Shown here: positions 33,616 to 42,327 of the stretch, in pieces | Numbering within the stretch: the stretch's first letter is position 1 | Layout of the letters: every line of letters begins with the position of its first letter | From: Microlunatus flavus | GTDB lineage: Bacteria > Actinomycetota > Actinomycetes > Propionibacteriales > Propionibacteriaceae | Reading direction: 5' to 3' | NCBI RefSeq assembly: GCF_900110855.1 | Contig: NZ_FOFA01000007.1 | Coordinates: 229,077 to 293,076, forward strand | Length of the DNA stretch: 64,000 nucleotides | Program-made: the position numbers and the translations under genes | The notes under the pieces: generated by a model | What the model saw: the letters and a program-made list of their open reading frames with translations, nothing else | The model's database searches: none | What the model was told of the DNA's origin: nothing

Positions 33616-36240
33616 GTGCCTTCTCGTCTGCGCTCGGTCCCGGTCGTCCTCGTCGCCACGCTGGCGACGCTGACCGTCACGGCGTTCGTCGCCCCGGCCG
33701 ATGCGGCCGGGCACCCGCACAAGCGTCAGGCGGTGACGATGCTGCACAAGCAGCTGGCGGTCCCGCAGCGCGCGGCCGCGCTCGACCACCACGCGAACCG
33801 GCAGGCCGACGCAGGTGAGCAGGGCGGGGAGGAGGACGAGGACGAAGCGGGCGCCTTGCGTGCCCGGGCGGCGTACGAGCAGTCCATCGTCGCGGCACCG
33901 GCCGCCGTGGCTCCGGCCGCCGGGCTCCTGGAGGCGCACCGCGCGGCCGCGGCGCTGCCCTCCCGAGGCAGGCGTTGGGACGAGGTCACCGACAAGCCTT
34001 TCCTGAACGACCCGGTCGGGCGCGGCCAGAACTACGGCGTCGGGTGGGGTGTCGTCACCGGCCGGATGACGGCCTTCACGGCCCGCGGTGGCTCGGTCTG
34101 GGCCGGGTCGGCGAGCGGCGGGGTCTGGCGCACGGGCAACCGGGGCAAGACCTGGACGACCGATGACAAGGGGCTGCCCCGCCTCGCCGTGGGGGCGCTG
34201 GCGACCTCGCCGAAGGACGACTCGCTGTGGGTGGGGACCGGGGAGCCGAACAACTCCGCCGAGAGCCAGTACGGCGTCGGGGTCTACCAGCAGAAGCGTG
34301 GGTCGAAGACCTGGCGGCGGGTGGGCGGGCACGAGATCGACGGAGCCGGCGTCCACCGGATCTCCTGGATCGGCAGCTACGTGTACGCCGCCACCACGCA
34401 CGGGCTGTTCCGCCGCTCGCGCACCGCGTCGCGGACCACGGCGTGGACCGCGGTGCTGCAGCCGGGCGGTCCCGCGCTCTACCCGCCCACCTCCGACGTC
34501 ACCGACGTCATCGCGGTGCCGGGCTCGCGTGGTCGCGAGGTGCTGGCGGTCGTGGGCTGGATGGGCTTCAGCGACCCGCCGGACGTGGGACGCAACGGCT
34601 TCTACGTGGGCAGCGGTGGTGCGGGCAGCTTCGCCCGCGTCGGGCTGACGGGCGACATCGACGCCAAGACGGTCGCTCGCACCACGCTGTCGTCCTCCCA
34701 GGGCCGCCTGTACGCCGTGGTCGCCGACTCCAGCACCGGCGACCTGAGCGGTCAGGGGGTCTTCGTCTCGCGCAGCGGCGACCCGGCCGGTCCGTGGAGC
34801 CGGATCGCGGACGTGGACAAGCTGGCGGCGTCCGGCTCGGCGCTGGGCGATCTGACCAGCGGTTACTACCCGGGCGTGCAGGCCTGGTACAACCAGAACA
34901 TCGTGGCCGACCCGAAGGACGCCGACCACCTCTACCTGCAGCTGGAGGAGGTCTTCGAGTCCACCGACGGGGGTGCCAGCTGGGCCACGGTCGGCCCGTA
35001 CTGGAACTACGACATCAGCTGCGAGCAGGCCGACGGCGACCCTTACGACTGCCCGCCGACCACTCACCCCGACCAGCACGCGGGGATGATCTACCGCGGT
35101 CAGTTCTGGGCGGGCAACGACGGCGGGGTCTGGCGCCGCCCGACGTCGCAGCACAGCCGCGGTCGCTGGACGAACCTGAACGCCGACCTGCACACCCTGC
35201 AGAACTTCTCCGTCGCCGCGGGTCCGGTCGGCAAGGAGACCGCGTACTGGGGCGGCCTGCAGGACAACGGCGAGTCGTACGCACGGACCAACCTGAAGCA
35301 GGTCGAGCAGGCCTTCACCGGAGACGGGGGCGACACCCTCGTCGACCCGCGGGCCGGCGACCGCGCGGTGATGGAGTACACGAACCTCGACATGTGGAGG
35401 ACCACCGACGGCGGGCAGACCCAGACCGAGATCTCGCCCTCCTGCCTGACGGCCACGGACCCGCCGAAGACGTGCGACCCCAACCCGCGCTTCATCGCCC
35501 CGATCGAGATGGACGTGCACGACCCCGACCACTGGGTGGCCGGCGGGCAGTACGTCTGGATCGACACCAAGTCGTGGGCGACGACCTGCGACAGCGCGGG
35601 GTGCGACTGGAAGAAGGTCTACGACACGGGCGAGGGCCACCAGGTGACGGCGCTCGGCGTGAGCGGCGGGACGACCTACGCCGCCTGGTGCGGACCCTGC
35701 AACCCCGAGGAGGACGCACCGTTCGAGCGTGGTCTGGCCACGAACGTCGGCGGCTCGTGGCACACCGTGCCGCTCGACGGGATCCCGAACCGCTACCTCA
35801 CCTCGATCGCGGTCGACCCGGCCAACCCCGCGCACGTCTACGTCAGCGTCGGCTCGTACAGCCGGCGGTGGATCCCCGACGCCGGCCAGGGGCACGTCTT
35901 CGAGTCGCGCGACGGCGGTGGCTCCTGGACCGACGTCAGCGGCACCCTGCCCGACGCCCCCGTCTACACGGTCGCGATCGCCGGCTCGCAGCTCGTCGCG
36001 GGGACCGAGGTGGGCGTGTTCGGTGTCGACCGGTCGACGTCGACGCCGGCTCCGGCCGCCGCCGCAGGGGCGAAGGCGACCGCGGGCGGCCGGTCCGTCG
36101 CCACCCCGACCAGCTGGTACGCCCTCGACAAGGGCCTGCCGGAGGTCACCGTGTGGGACCTCCAGGTCACCTCGGGCGGCGAGCTCGTCGCCGGCACCCA
36201 CGGCCGGGGGACGTGGCGGCTGAAGCTGCCCGCGAGCTGA
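33616..36240 (+). CDS. Secreted BNR/Asp-box repeat protein
   Basis: 874-residue exported protein. The GTG at 33616 gives a clean signal peptide (RLRSVPVVLVATLATLTVTAFVAPADA, cleavage near residue 28) with an AGAAGGGG site; an ATG 63 bp upstream would spoil it. A charged region (about 45-110) precedes a large beta-propeller region with Asp-box-like motifs (NRGKTWTT, STDGGASWATV, TTDGGQT, SRDGGGSWTDV), as in sortilin/sialidase-like propellers. Four to six Cys lie in the middle (CEQADGDPYDCPP). No sialidase arginine triad is obvious, so a hydrolase activity is not claimed. Confidence 0.8.
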   Translation: MPSRLRSVPVVLVATLATLTVTAFVAPADAAGHPHKRQAVTMLHKQLAVPQRAAALDHHANRQADAGEQGGEEDEDEAGALRARAAYEQSIVAAPAAVAPAAGLLEAHRAAAALPSRGRRWDEVTDKPFLNDPVGRGQNYGVGWGVVTGRMTAFTARGGSVWAGSASGGVWRTGNRGKTWTTDDKGLPRLAVGALATSPKDDSLWVGTGEPNNSAESQYGVGVYQQKRGSKTWRRVGGHEIDGAGVHRISWIGSYVYAATTHGLFRRSRTASRTTAWTAVLQPGGPALYPPTSDVTDVIAVPGSRGREVLAVVGWMGFSDPPDVGRNGFYVGSGGAGSFARVGLTGDIDAKTVARTTLSSSQGRLYAVVADSSTGDLSGQGVFVSRSGDPAGPWSRIADVDKLAASGSALGDLTSGYYPGVQAWYNQNIVADPKDADHLYLQLEEVFESTDGGASWATVGPYWNYDISCEQADGDPYDCPPTTHPDQHAGMIYRGQFWAGNDGGVWRRPTSQHSRGRWTNLNADLHTLQNFSVAAGPVGKETAYWGGLQDNGESYARTNLKQVEQAFTGDGGDTLVDPRAGDRAVMEYTNLDMWRTTDGGQTQTEISPSCLTATDPPKTCDPNPRFIAPIEMDVHDPDHWVAGGQYVWIDTKSWATTCDSAGCDWKKVYDTGEGHQVTALGVSGGTTYAAWCGPCNPEEDAPFERGLATNVGGSWHTVPLDGIPNRYLTSIAVDPANPAHVYVSVGSYSRRWIPDAGQGHVFESRDGGGSWTDVSGTLPDAPVYTVAIAGSQLVAGTEVGVFGVDRSTSTPAPAAAAGAKATAGGRSVATPTSWYALDKGLPEVTVWDLQVTSGGELVAGTHGRGTWRLKLPAS

Positions 36241-36262
36241 CCCGGTCGGCCCCGTGGCGTTC

Positions 36263-36823
36263 CTACCGCGCGCCGCGGGGCTCCGGGTCGTCGGCCAACC
36301 GCTGGTGCAGGACGTGGTCCTGCCAGCGCCCGGCGATCTGGAGGTAGCGCGGCGCGAGGCCGATCTCGCTGAAGCCGTTCTTGGCCAGCACGCGGCGCGA
36401 CGCGTGGTTGTGCACGAGGGTGCCGGCCTGCACGCGGTGCAGGCCGAGCTCGTCGAACGCGACGCGCAGGACCGCCCGCACCGCCGTCGTCGCGACGCCA
36501 CGGCCGTGGACGGCGGCGTCGAGCCAGTAGCCGAGGTCGGTGGAGCGGAAGGCGCCGTGGACCACGTTGTTGAGGTTCACGCGTCCGGCCGCGCGCCCGT
36601 CCACGAGGACGAGCCCCGGGAACGACGCGCCGGCGGCGTGGTGGCCCAGCGCCTCGGTGATGCCCCGGCGCTGACCCGCCTCGGTGAAGTACGCCGCGGG
36701 CCGCACCGGGTCCCAGGGGGCGAGCGCCTCCCGGTTGCGCACCAGGAGCGCCGCGAGCGCGGCGGCGTCGTCGGGGCGGACGAGCCGGAGCTCGACGCGG
36801 AGGCCCGCCGGTCGCTCGGCCAC
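36263..36823 (-). CDS. GNAT acetyltransferase, RimJ-like
   Basis: 186-residue GCN5-related N-acetyltransferase. The acetyl-CoA loop is DAAVHGRGVATTAVRAVLRVAFDELGLHRVQAGT, followed by HNHASRRVLAKNGFSEIGLAPRYLQIAGRWQDHVLH, the pattern of ribosomal-protein N-acetyltransferases RimJ/RimL. GTG start lies 4 bp after the stop of the preceding TIGR01777 gene, so they share a transcript. Target protein unknown. Confidence 0.88.
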   Translation of the reverse strand: MAERPAGLRVELRLVRPDDAAALAALLVRNREALAPWDPVRPAAYFTEAGQRRGITEALGHHAAGASFPGLVLVDGRAAGRVNLNNVVHGAFRSTDLGYWLDAAVHGRGVATTAVRAVLRVAFDELGLHRVQAGTLVHNHASRRVLAKNGFSEIGLAPRYLQIAGRWQDHVLHQRLADDPEPRGAR

Positions 36824-36827
36824 GGCC

Positions 36828-37742
36828 TCAGACGGCGGGGTTGGCGCCCTGCAGGGCGGCGGCGACCGTCTGCTCGACGTCGCGGGCCTCGAAGACGTAG
36901 CCGTCGTCGAGCAGCCGCTTCGGCAGCACCCACATGTCGTCCAGCAGCTGGCCGGACAGCTCGCCGAGCGCGCGCCGCAGCACGGCGGCCGGGGCCTTGA
37001 GCAGGCGCGGCCGGTGCAGCGCGCGGGCGAGCGCGTCGGTGAACTCGGCGTTCGTGCACGGCTCGGGGACCGTCAGGTTGTACGCGCCCTGGGCGTGCGG
37101 GGTCGCGGCGGCCCAGCGCACCACGCCGAGGTAGTCGGCCAGGCTGATCAGGGGCATCCGCTGGGTGCCGTCGCCGAGCACGGTGCCGAGCCCGAGCGAC
37201 CAGGCGAGCCGCATCGGGACGAAGGGGCCGCCGCTGCGGTCGAGCACGGGGCTGGTCCGCAGGAACACCACCCGGACGCCGGCGTCGACCGCCTCCTGCG
37301 CCGCGGCCTCCCACCGGACGCAGACCTGCGCCAGGAAGTCGGGGGCCGCGGGGTCGCCCTCGACGTGCGGCTGCTCGGTGCGCCGGCCGCCGTACCAGGC
37401 GACGCCCCCGGCCTGCAGCAGCACCGGCGCGTCGGTCCCGCGGGCCGCGAGGGCCCGGGCGACCGTCGACGTCGTCTGCACGCGCGAGGACAGGATCGCC
37501 TCGCGCCGGCTCTGCGTCCACGGGCCGGTGAAGACGTTGACCCCGCCCAGGTCCACGACGGCGTCGACGCCGTCGAGCACCGCCGGGTCGAGCTCGCCCG
37601 CGGACGGGTCCCAGCGCCGCTCGCCGAGCGCCGCCGGCTCGCGCCGCACGAGGCGCAGGACCTCGTCGCCCTCGGTCGCGAGCCGGACCCGCAGGGCGGT
37701 GCCCAGGAACCCGGACGCGCCGGCGAGCAGCCAGGTCGTCAC
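36828..37742 (-). CDS. TIGR01777-family NAD(P)-binding epimerase/reductase
   Basis: 304-residue short-chain dehydrogenase-like protein. The N-terminal Rossmann loop is LLAGASGFLGTAL; the family motifs VVDLGGVNVFTGPWTQSRREAILSSRV and RTSPVLDRSGG follow, and a DUF1731 domain (about 245-300, AVLRRALGELSGQLLDDMWVLPKRL) closes the protein. It lies between sucB and lipB, as in mycobacteria. Relatives affect cell division (SulA-like) or are uncharacterised; no reaction is assigned. Confidence 0.88.
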   Translation of the reverse strand: MTTWLLAGASGFLGTALRVRLATEGDEVLRLVRREPAALGERRWDPSAGELDPAVLDGVDAVVDLGGVNVFTGPWTQSRREAILSSRVQTTSTVARALAARGTDAPVLLQAGGVAWYGGRRTEQPHVEGDPAAPDFLAQVCVRWEAAAQEAVDAGVRVVFLRTSPVLDRSGGPFVPMRLAWSLGLGTVLGDGTQRMPLISLADYLGVVRWAAATPHAQGAYNLTVPEPCTNAEFTDALARALHRPRLLKAPAAVLRRALGELSGQLLDDMWVLPKRLLDDGYVFEARDVEQTVAAALQGANPAV

Positions 37743-37779
37743 GCGCGTACCCGTCTGCCGGCCGGTGCCCGCACCGGGC

Positions 37780-39771
37780 CTAGACCCCGAACTCGGAGCC
37801 GAAGTCGCCGCCCTCGAGCCGGGCCTTGACCATGCTCAGGAACCGTGCGGCGTCGGCGCCGTCGACGAGACGGTGGTCGTACGTCATGGACAGGTACATC
37901 ATGTCGCGCACCGCGATGGTGTCCCCGACCCCGGGGACGTTCAGCACGACCGGGCGCTTTACGAGCGCGCCCGTGCCGAGGATCGCGACCTGCGGCTGGT
38001 TGATGATCGGGGTGTCCATCAGCGTCCCGGCCGAGCCGTAGTTGGTGATGGTGAAGGTGCCGCCGCTCAGGTCGTCCGGCGTGACCTTGCTGGCCCGCGT
38101 CCGCGACGCGAGGTCGGCGATCTTCTTGGCCAGACCGGCGATGTTCAGGTCGCCGGCGTCCTTGATCACCGGGACCAGCAGGCCCTTCTCGGTGTCGACC
38201 GCGATGCCGATGTGCTCGGCGGCGGGGTAGGTGATCGTCCCGGCCTCGGTGTCGATGGTGGCGTTGACCTTCGGGAAGACCTTGAGCGCCTCGACGGTGG
38301 CCTTGGTGATGAAGGGCAGGTACGACAGGCTCGCTCCCTCGCGGCGCTTGAAGTCGTCCTTGGCCCGGGCCCGGATCTGCGAGATCGCGGTCAGGTCGAC
38401 CTCCACGGTCGCGGTCAGGCTCGCCGCGATCTGCTGCGACTCGACCATGCGGCGCGCGATGGTCGACCGCAGCCGCGACATCTTCTCCGTGGTGCCGCGC
38501 AGGGCGCTCGGCTCGGCGGCCGGCGCCGACGGGCGAGCCGCGGGGGCGGACGGGGCCGCGCTGGCGGCCGGTGCGGCGGCGGGAGCCGGGGCGGCGGCCT
38601 GCTTGGCGACCTCCTCGGCGGCCTTGCGGGCCTCCTCGGCGGCGGCGAGGACGTCCTGCTTGCGGACGCGGCCGCCGACCCCGGTGCCGGTCACGGAGGC
38701 CAGGTCGACGCCGTGCTCGCGGGCGAGCTTGCGCACGAGCGGCGTGACGTAGCCCTCGTGGTCGCCGGCCACGGGCGCGGGCGAGCCGCCCCCGGTGGCG
38801 CCGTGCTGCTCCGGCTGCGCGTCCTGGCGGCTCGGGGTGCTCGGCTGGCCGACGCGGCTGCGGTCGGCCTCGCTGTACGAGGGCGGCTCGGGCGCGCTGG
38901 TGGCCGTCGGCGCGGCCTGCTGGCCGGGTGCCACGGCCGGGGCGCCCTGACCCTGGTCCTGCGCGGGCTGCTGCGGGCTCGCCTGCTGCTGAGCCGGCTG
39001 CTCCGCGGGAGCGGCCGGGGCGGCCGGGGCCGAGGGTGCGGCGGAGGCGTCGCCGATGATCGCGAGGACCGCACCCACCTCGACGGACTCGTCCTCGGCG
39101 ACCCGGATCTCGAGCAGCGTGCCCTCGGCCGGGGACGGGATCTCGGTGTCGACCTTGTCGGTGCTCACCTCGAGCAGCGGCTCGTCGGCCGCGACGGAGT
39201 CGCCGACCTGCTTGAGCCAGCGGGTCACGGTGCCCTCGGTGACGCTCTCGCCCAGCGCGGGCAGGTGCACCTCGGTGCCCTCGGCCGGCCCGGAGCCCGA
39301 CCCGCCCGACCCGCCGGTCTGGTCACCGGCGCCGGTCTCCTGCGCCGCCTCGGCGACGACCTCCTCGGGGCGGGCCGCGTTGGCGCCCGCGCCGCTGTCG
39401 GGGGTGCCGCCGCTCACGGGCGTCGGGTCCTCGGCCTCGATCTCGGCGTCCGCGTCGTTCCCGCCGGAGGCGGGCTCCTCGGAGGCACCACCCTGCGCGG
39501 ACCCCTCGGAACCATCACCCGACGGCGCCTCGTCGGCGCTGCCGATGACGGCCAGCACGGCGCCGACCTCGACGGTCTCGTCCTCGGCGGCCTTGATCTC
39601 GAGCAGCACGCCGGCGGTGGGGGAGGGGATCTCGGTGTCGACCTTGTCGGTCGACACCTCCAGGAGCGGCTCGTCCTCCGCGACGGTGTCGCCGACCTGC
39701 TTCAGCCAGCGCGAGACGGTCCCCTCGGTGACGCTCTCGCCCAGGGCCGGAAGGGTGACAGAGGTCGGCAT
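37780..39771 (-). CDS. sucB: 2-oxoacid dehydrogenase E2 (dihydrolipoamide acyltransferase)
   Basis: Core E2 of 2-oxoglutarate and/or pyruvate dehydrogenase. 663 residues: lipoyl domain 1 (about 2-77, Lys43 in STDKVDTE), Ala/Pro/Glu-rich linker, lipoyl domain 2 (about 167-240, Lys206), second linker, E1/E3-binding domain (about 340-376, [23 protein letters not shown]), and the acyltransferase domain (about 430-660) with HRLVDGAD near the end. The two lipoyl domains are nearly identical, pointing to duplication. lpd lies 187 bp upstream on the same strand. Confidence 0.95.
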   Translation of the reverse strand: MPTSVTLPALGESVTEGTVSRWLKQVGDTVAEDEPLLEVSTDKVDTEIPSPTAGVLLEIKAAEDETVEVGAVLAVIGSADEAPSGDGSEGSAQGGASEEPASGGNDADAEIEAEDPTPVSGGTPDSGAGANAARPEEVVAEAAQETGAGDQTGGSGGSGSGPAEGTEVHLPALGESVTEGTVTRWLKQVGDSVAADEPLLEVSTDKVDTEIPSPAEGTLLEIRVAEDESVEVGAVLAIIGDASAAPSAPAAPAAPAEQPAQQQASPQQPAQDQGQGAPAVAPGQQAAPTATSAPEPPSYSEADRSRVGQPSTPSRQDAQPEQHGATGGGSPAPVAGDHEGYVTPLVRKLAREHGVDLASVTGTGVGGRVRKQDVLAAAEEARKAAEEVAKQAAAPAPAAAPAASAAPSAPAARPSAPAAEPSALRGTTEKMSRLRSTIARRMVESQQIAASLTATVEVDLTAISQIRARAKDDFKRREGASLSYLPFITKATVEALKVFPKVNATIDTEAGTITYPAAEHIGIAVDTEKGLLVPVIKDAGDLNIAGLAKKIADLASRTRASKVTPDDLSGGTFTITNYGSAGTLMDTPIINQPQVAILGTGALVKRPVVLNVPGVGDTIAVRDMMYLSMTYDHRLVDGADAARFLSMVKARLEGGDFGSEFGV

Positions 39772-39958
39772 GGTGGTGTGGTGCTCCTTCTCGCGCTGCG
39801 CTGGGCCTGGTCCGAGTGCTCGACCGTGGTGGTCGCCCGGCTCGGCCGGGCGAGGACGGGGTCAGCCTAGTGCCGCGCCTCCCCGCGTTCCGTGCACCTC
39901 CGGCCCGGACCGTGCCCGGCTCCTGTGCGGCCCCCGGCGAGCCGACGGCCGCCGCGGT

Positions 39959-41380
39959 TCAGCGGTGCGCGTGCAGCGGCTTGCCGGCCAGCGCGAGGTG
40001 GGCCTCGCCGAGCGCCTCGTCGAGGGTCGGGTGCGCGTGCGGCAGCGCGGCGACCTCCTCGGGCCAGGCCTCCCAGGACGTGATGGCCTGGGCCTCGCCC
40101 ATCAGCTCGCCCACGCGCGCGCCGACCAGGTGCACGCCGACGACGGGGCCGTCCTTGCGGCGCACCAGCTTGACGAAGCCCGAGGTCTGCAGGATCTGCG
40201 CGCGACCGTTGCCGGCGAGGTCGTACGTCTGCGTCTCGACCTCGCCGAAACGTTCCCGGGCCACGGCCTCGCTCAGCCCCACCGAGGCCACCTCGGGGTC
40301 GCTGTAGGTGACGCGCGGGACCTGCTCGTCGGGGACGAGCACCGGTGCCCGGTCCAGGCGGCCCGTGCGGTGCGCGACCTCCTCGGCGACGAAGATGCCG
40401 TGAGCGAAGCCGCGGTGCGCCAGCTGCAGGCCCAGCACGAGGTCGCCGACGGCGAACACGCCCGGCACCGCGGTCTCGAGGCGCTCGTCGACCTCGACGA
40501 ACCCGCGGTCCAGACCGACGCCGGCCTCCTCGTAGCCCATCCCGGCCGAGCGCGGGCCGCGGCCGACGGCGACCAGGACCACGTCGGCCTCGAGCGTGGT
40601 CCCCGCCTCGTCGTCGAGGCTGACCCGCACCCCGGTCGGCAGCGTCTCCACGGCGCTGACCGGGCTGGCGGTGCGGACGGTGATGCCGCGCTTGCGGAAC
40701 GCTCGCAGCAGCGCGGCGGACGACGCGGGGTCCTCGCCCGGCACGAGCCGGTCGAGCGCCTCGACGACGGTCACCTCGACGCCGAAGGAGCGCCAGGCCG
40801 ACGCGAACTCGACGCCGATCACGCCGCCGCCGAGCACGACGGCCGACGTCGGGAGGGTCTCGAGGCGGAGCGCGTCGGTGCTGGTCAGCAGCCGCTCGCC
40901 GTCGGGCACGACGCCCGGGATGGTCCGGCTCTGCGAACCTGTGGCGAGCACGACCGCACCGCCCGTGAGGGTGCGCTCGCCGTCGGCCGTGACCACGACG
41001 ACCGCGGGGGCCGTGCCGTCGCCGGTCACCAGGCGCCCCTCACCCTCGACCACCGTGATGCCGCGGGAGGAGATGAGCCCGGTCAGGCCCTTGTGCAGCC
41101 GGCCCACGACGCCCTCGGCGTACGCCCGGACGCCGGCCAGGTCGATCTTGTCGACGGTGGCGTGCACCCCGATCCGCGCGCCCTCGCGCGCGGCGTCGGC
41201 CACCTCGGCCGCATGCAGGATCGCCTTGGTGGGGATGCAGCCGTAGTGCAGGCAGGTCCCGCCCAGGCGGTCCCGCTCGACGAGCGCGACCGACAGCCCC
41301 AGCTGGGCGGCCCGCAGCGCGCAGGCGTAGCCGCCGCTGCCGGCCCCGAGCACCACCAGGTCGTACGCGTCGTCACTCAC
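39959..41380 (-). CDS. lpd: Dihydrolipoamide dehydrogenase (E3)
   Basis: FAD disulfide reductase that reoxidises lipoyl groups of E2 and GcvH. 473 residues from the GTG at 41380: FAD loop VVLGAGSGGYACALRAAQLG, redox disulfide Cys43/Cys48 (GGTCLHYGCIPTK), NAD-binding GGGVIGVEFASAW, second FAD motif FAVGDLVLG, and the catalytic HAHPTLDEAL at the C-terminus. No ribosome site precedes the start, and GATACT lies 6 nt upstream, so it may be leaderless. Confidence 0.95.
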   Translation of the reverse strand: MSDDAYDLVVLGAGSGGYACALRAAQLGLSVALVERDRLGGTCLHYGCIPTKAILHAAEVADAAREGARIGVHATVDKIDLAGVRAYAEGVVGRLHKGLTGLISSRGITVVEGEGRLVTGDGTAPAVVVVTADGERTLTGGAVVLATGSQSRTIPGVVPDGERLLTSTDALRLETLPTSAVVLGGGVIGVEFASAWRSFGVEVTVVEALDRLVPGEDPASSAALLRAFRKRGITVRTASPVSAVETLPTGVRVSLDDEAGTTLEADVVLVAVGRGPRSAGMGYEEAGVGLDRGFVEVDERLETAVPGVFAVGDLVLGLQLAHRGFAHGIFVAEEVAHRTGRLDRAPVLVPDEQVPRVTYSDPEVASVGLSEAVARERFGEVETQTYDLAGNGRAQILQTSGFVKLVRRKDGPVVGVHLVGARVGELMGEAQAITSWEAWPEEVAALPHAHPTLDEALGEAHLALAGKPLHAHR

Positions 41381-41480
41381 GGGTGAAGTATCGCGCGACC
41401 ACCAGCACCCTGGCCGGTGCTCGACCGCCACCGCCGGGTCGTGCGCCGGTGCCTGGACGACGAGAGAGCGAACACGTTCT

Positions 41481-41494
41481 TCGTTCGCGAACGA
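41481..41494. promoter_or_regulatory. 14-bp palindrome upstream of a small gene
   Basis: TCGTTCGCGAACGA is a perfect palindrome 67 bp before the start of the 41561 gene and about 100 bp before lpd. It could be an operator for either divergent gene. It does not fit the GAAC-N4-GTTC LexA spacing. Confidence 0.35.
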
Positions 41495-41560
41495 GGAGGA
41501 AGGCGCCGGGTTGGAGCACGATCCGCGCCGGAGCGGAGCGGAGGCAATTAAACTCGCGCC

Positions 41561-41896
41561 ATGGGTTGGTTCAGCCGCACCAGGGGCAAGGTGCGCAGCG
41601 CGAGCGGTCCGTCGGCCAAGGCCGACGAGGCGACGACGACCCACCTCACGACGTTCGCGCGCAGCCGCCGCGGGGTCGAGGCCTTCGTCGAGCCGCAGAC
41701 GTCGGTGACGCGGACGACCCTCCTGCTGGTCGCGCACGACGGCGAGTGGACCCGCCGCGTGGTGCCGTCCCCGCAGTGGGCGCACGCCTTCGCCGAGTCC
41801 CTGCAGATCCCCGGGTACGACGCGGCCGTGGTCGGCTACCCGCAGCGGATGCGCGACTACAACACGCGCAACAAGAAGCACCCCGACCTGCGCTGA
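41561..41896 (+). CDS. Conserved actinobacterial hypothetical protein
   Basis: 111-residue soluble protein. Conserved-looking blocks are TTFARSRRGVEAFVEPQTSVTRTTLLLVAHDGEWTRRRV-type central strands and the C-terminal GYPQRMRDYNTRNKK. Similar short proteins sit next to lpd/sucB in other actinobacteria and are often labelled oxidoreductase without evidence. The ATG lies 6 nt after TAAACT (41549-41554), so it is probably leaderless. Function unknown. Confidence 0.75.
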   Translation: MGWFSRTRGKVRSASGPSAKADEATTTHLTTFARSRRGVEAFVEPQTSVTRTTLLLVAHDGEWTRRVVPSPQWAHAFAESLQIPGYDAAVVGYPQRMRDYNTRNKKHPDLR

Positions 41897-42110
41897 GTGA
41901 CGCGCCTCACACTCTCTGAGGGCATCCAGCACCAATCCGCGGCTCCCGCCGCCCCGAACCGCCTGTGTGCGGGCGCCCTCTCGGGGGGACTCCCTGACGG
42001 TCCTCGGCCCACAGGCCGCGCTCGGACACCCGCACCGGCGGGGGCGTGCCAGAGGTGGGATGGCCTCGTGGCGTGCCGGGGCACCGCCGGTGCGGGCGGA
42101 ACGTGGTCGG

Positions 42111-42245
42111 GCCCGGCCCGTCGTGAGCGAGGGGCCGGGCGTACGACCCGGTGTGCGGGTGGCGGTCGTCGGCGAGCCCGACGACCTGCTGGGGGGCAGC
42201 CACCTGTGCGGGAGCCGCGCTGGTCCAGGGGGGTCGGCGCGGCTC
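42111..42245 (-). ncRNA. 6C RNA
   Basis: On the minus strand, two successive hairpins each expose a run of six cytosines: hairpin 1 has a 9-bp stem (GAGCCGCGC, 42245-42237 with 42220-42212) and C6 in its loop (42233-42228); hairpin 2 has C6 at 42196-42191 closed by GCTG/CAGC. A third 9-bp stem (42186-42178 with 42172-42164) and a terminator-like stem GCCCGGCCC/GGGCCGGGC (42140-42132 with 42119-42111) follow. Twin C6 hairpins are the defining trait of the actinobacterial 6C RNA, thought to act in trans on other RNAs. Confidence 0.8.
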
Positions 42246-42268
42246 TCCCCTCAGGGGATGCACATGGA

Positions 42269-42311
42269 ACGGGGACGATCCGGCACCGCAGCGGTGCCGG
42301 ATCGTCCCCGT
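42269..42311. terminator. Terminator after pepA
   Basis: Two perfect 21-nt arms (42269-42289 and 42291-42311) separated by one base, so a few central pairs must open to form the loop. It begins 17 bp after the pepA stop. No T-run follows, as usual in high-GC genomes. Confidence 0.8.
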
Positions 42312-42327
42312 CGTGCGTGCTGGGGGA

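Larger units (their letters stand above)
41897..42327. other. 431-bp gap holding the 6C RNA and pepA terminator
   Basis: No protein gene is supported. The part nearest pepA (42269-42311) is a long terminator hairpin; 42111-42245 is a 6C-type RNA on the minus strand. The remaining 215 bp (41897-42110) are GC-rich and show no feature I can name. Confidence 0.7.

Noticed and set aside
41471..41494. LexA/SOS box
   Set aside because: GAAC and GTTC are present but not at the 4-bp spacing.
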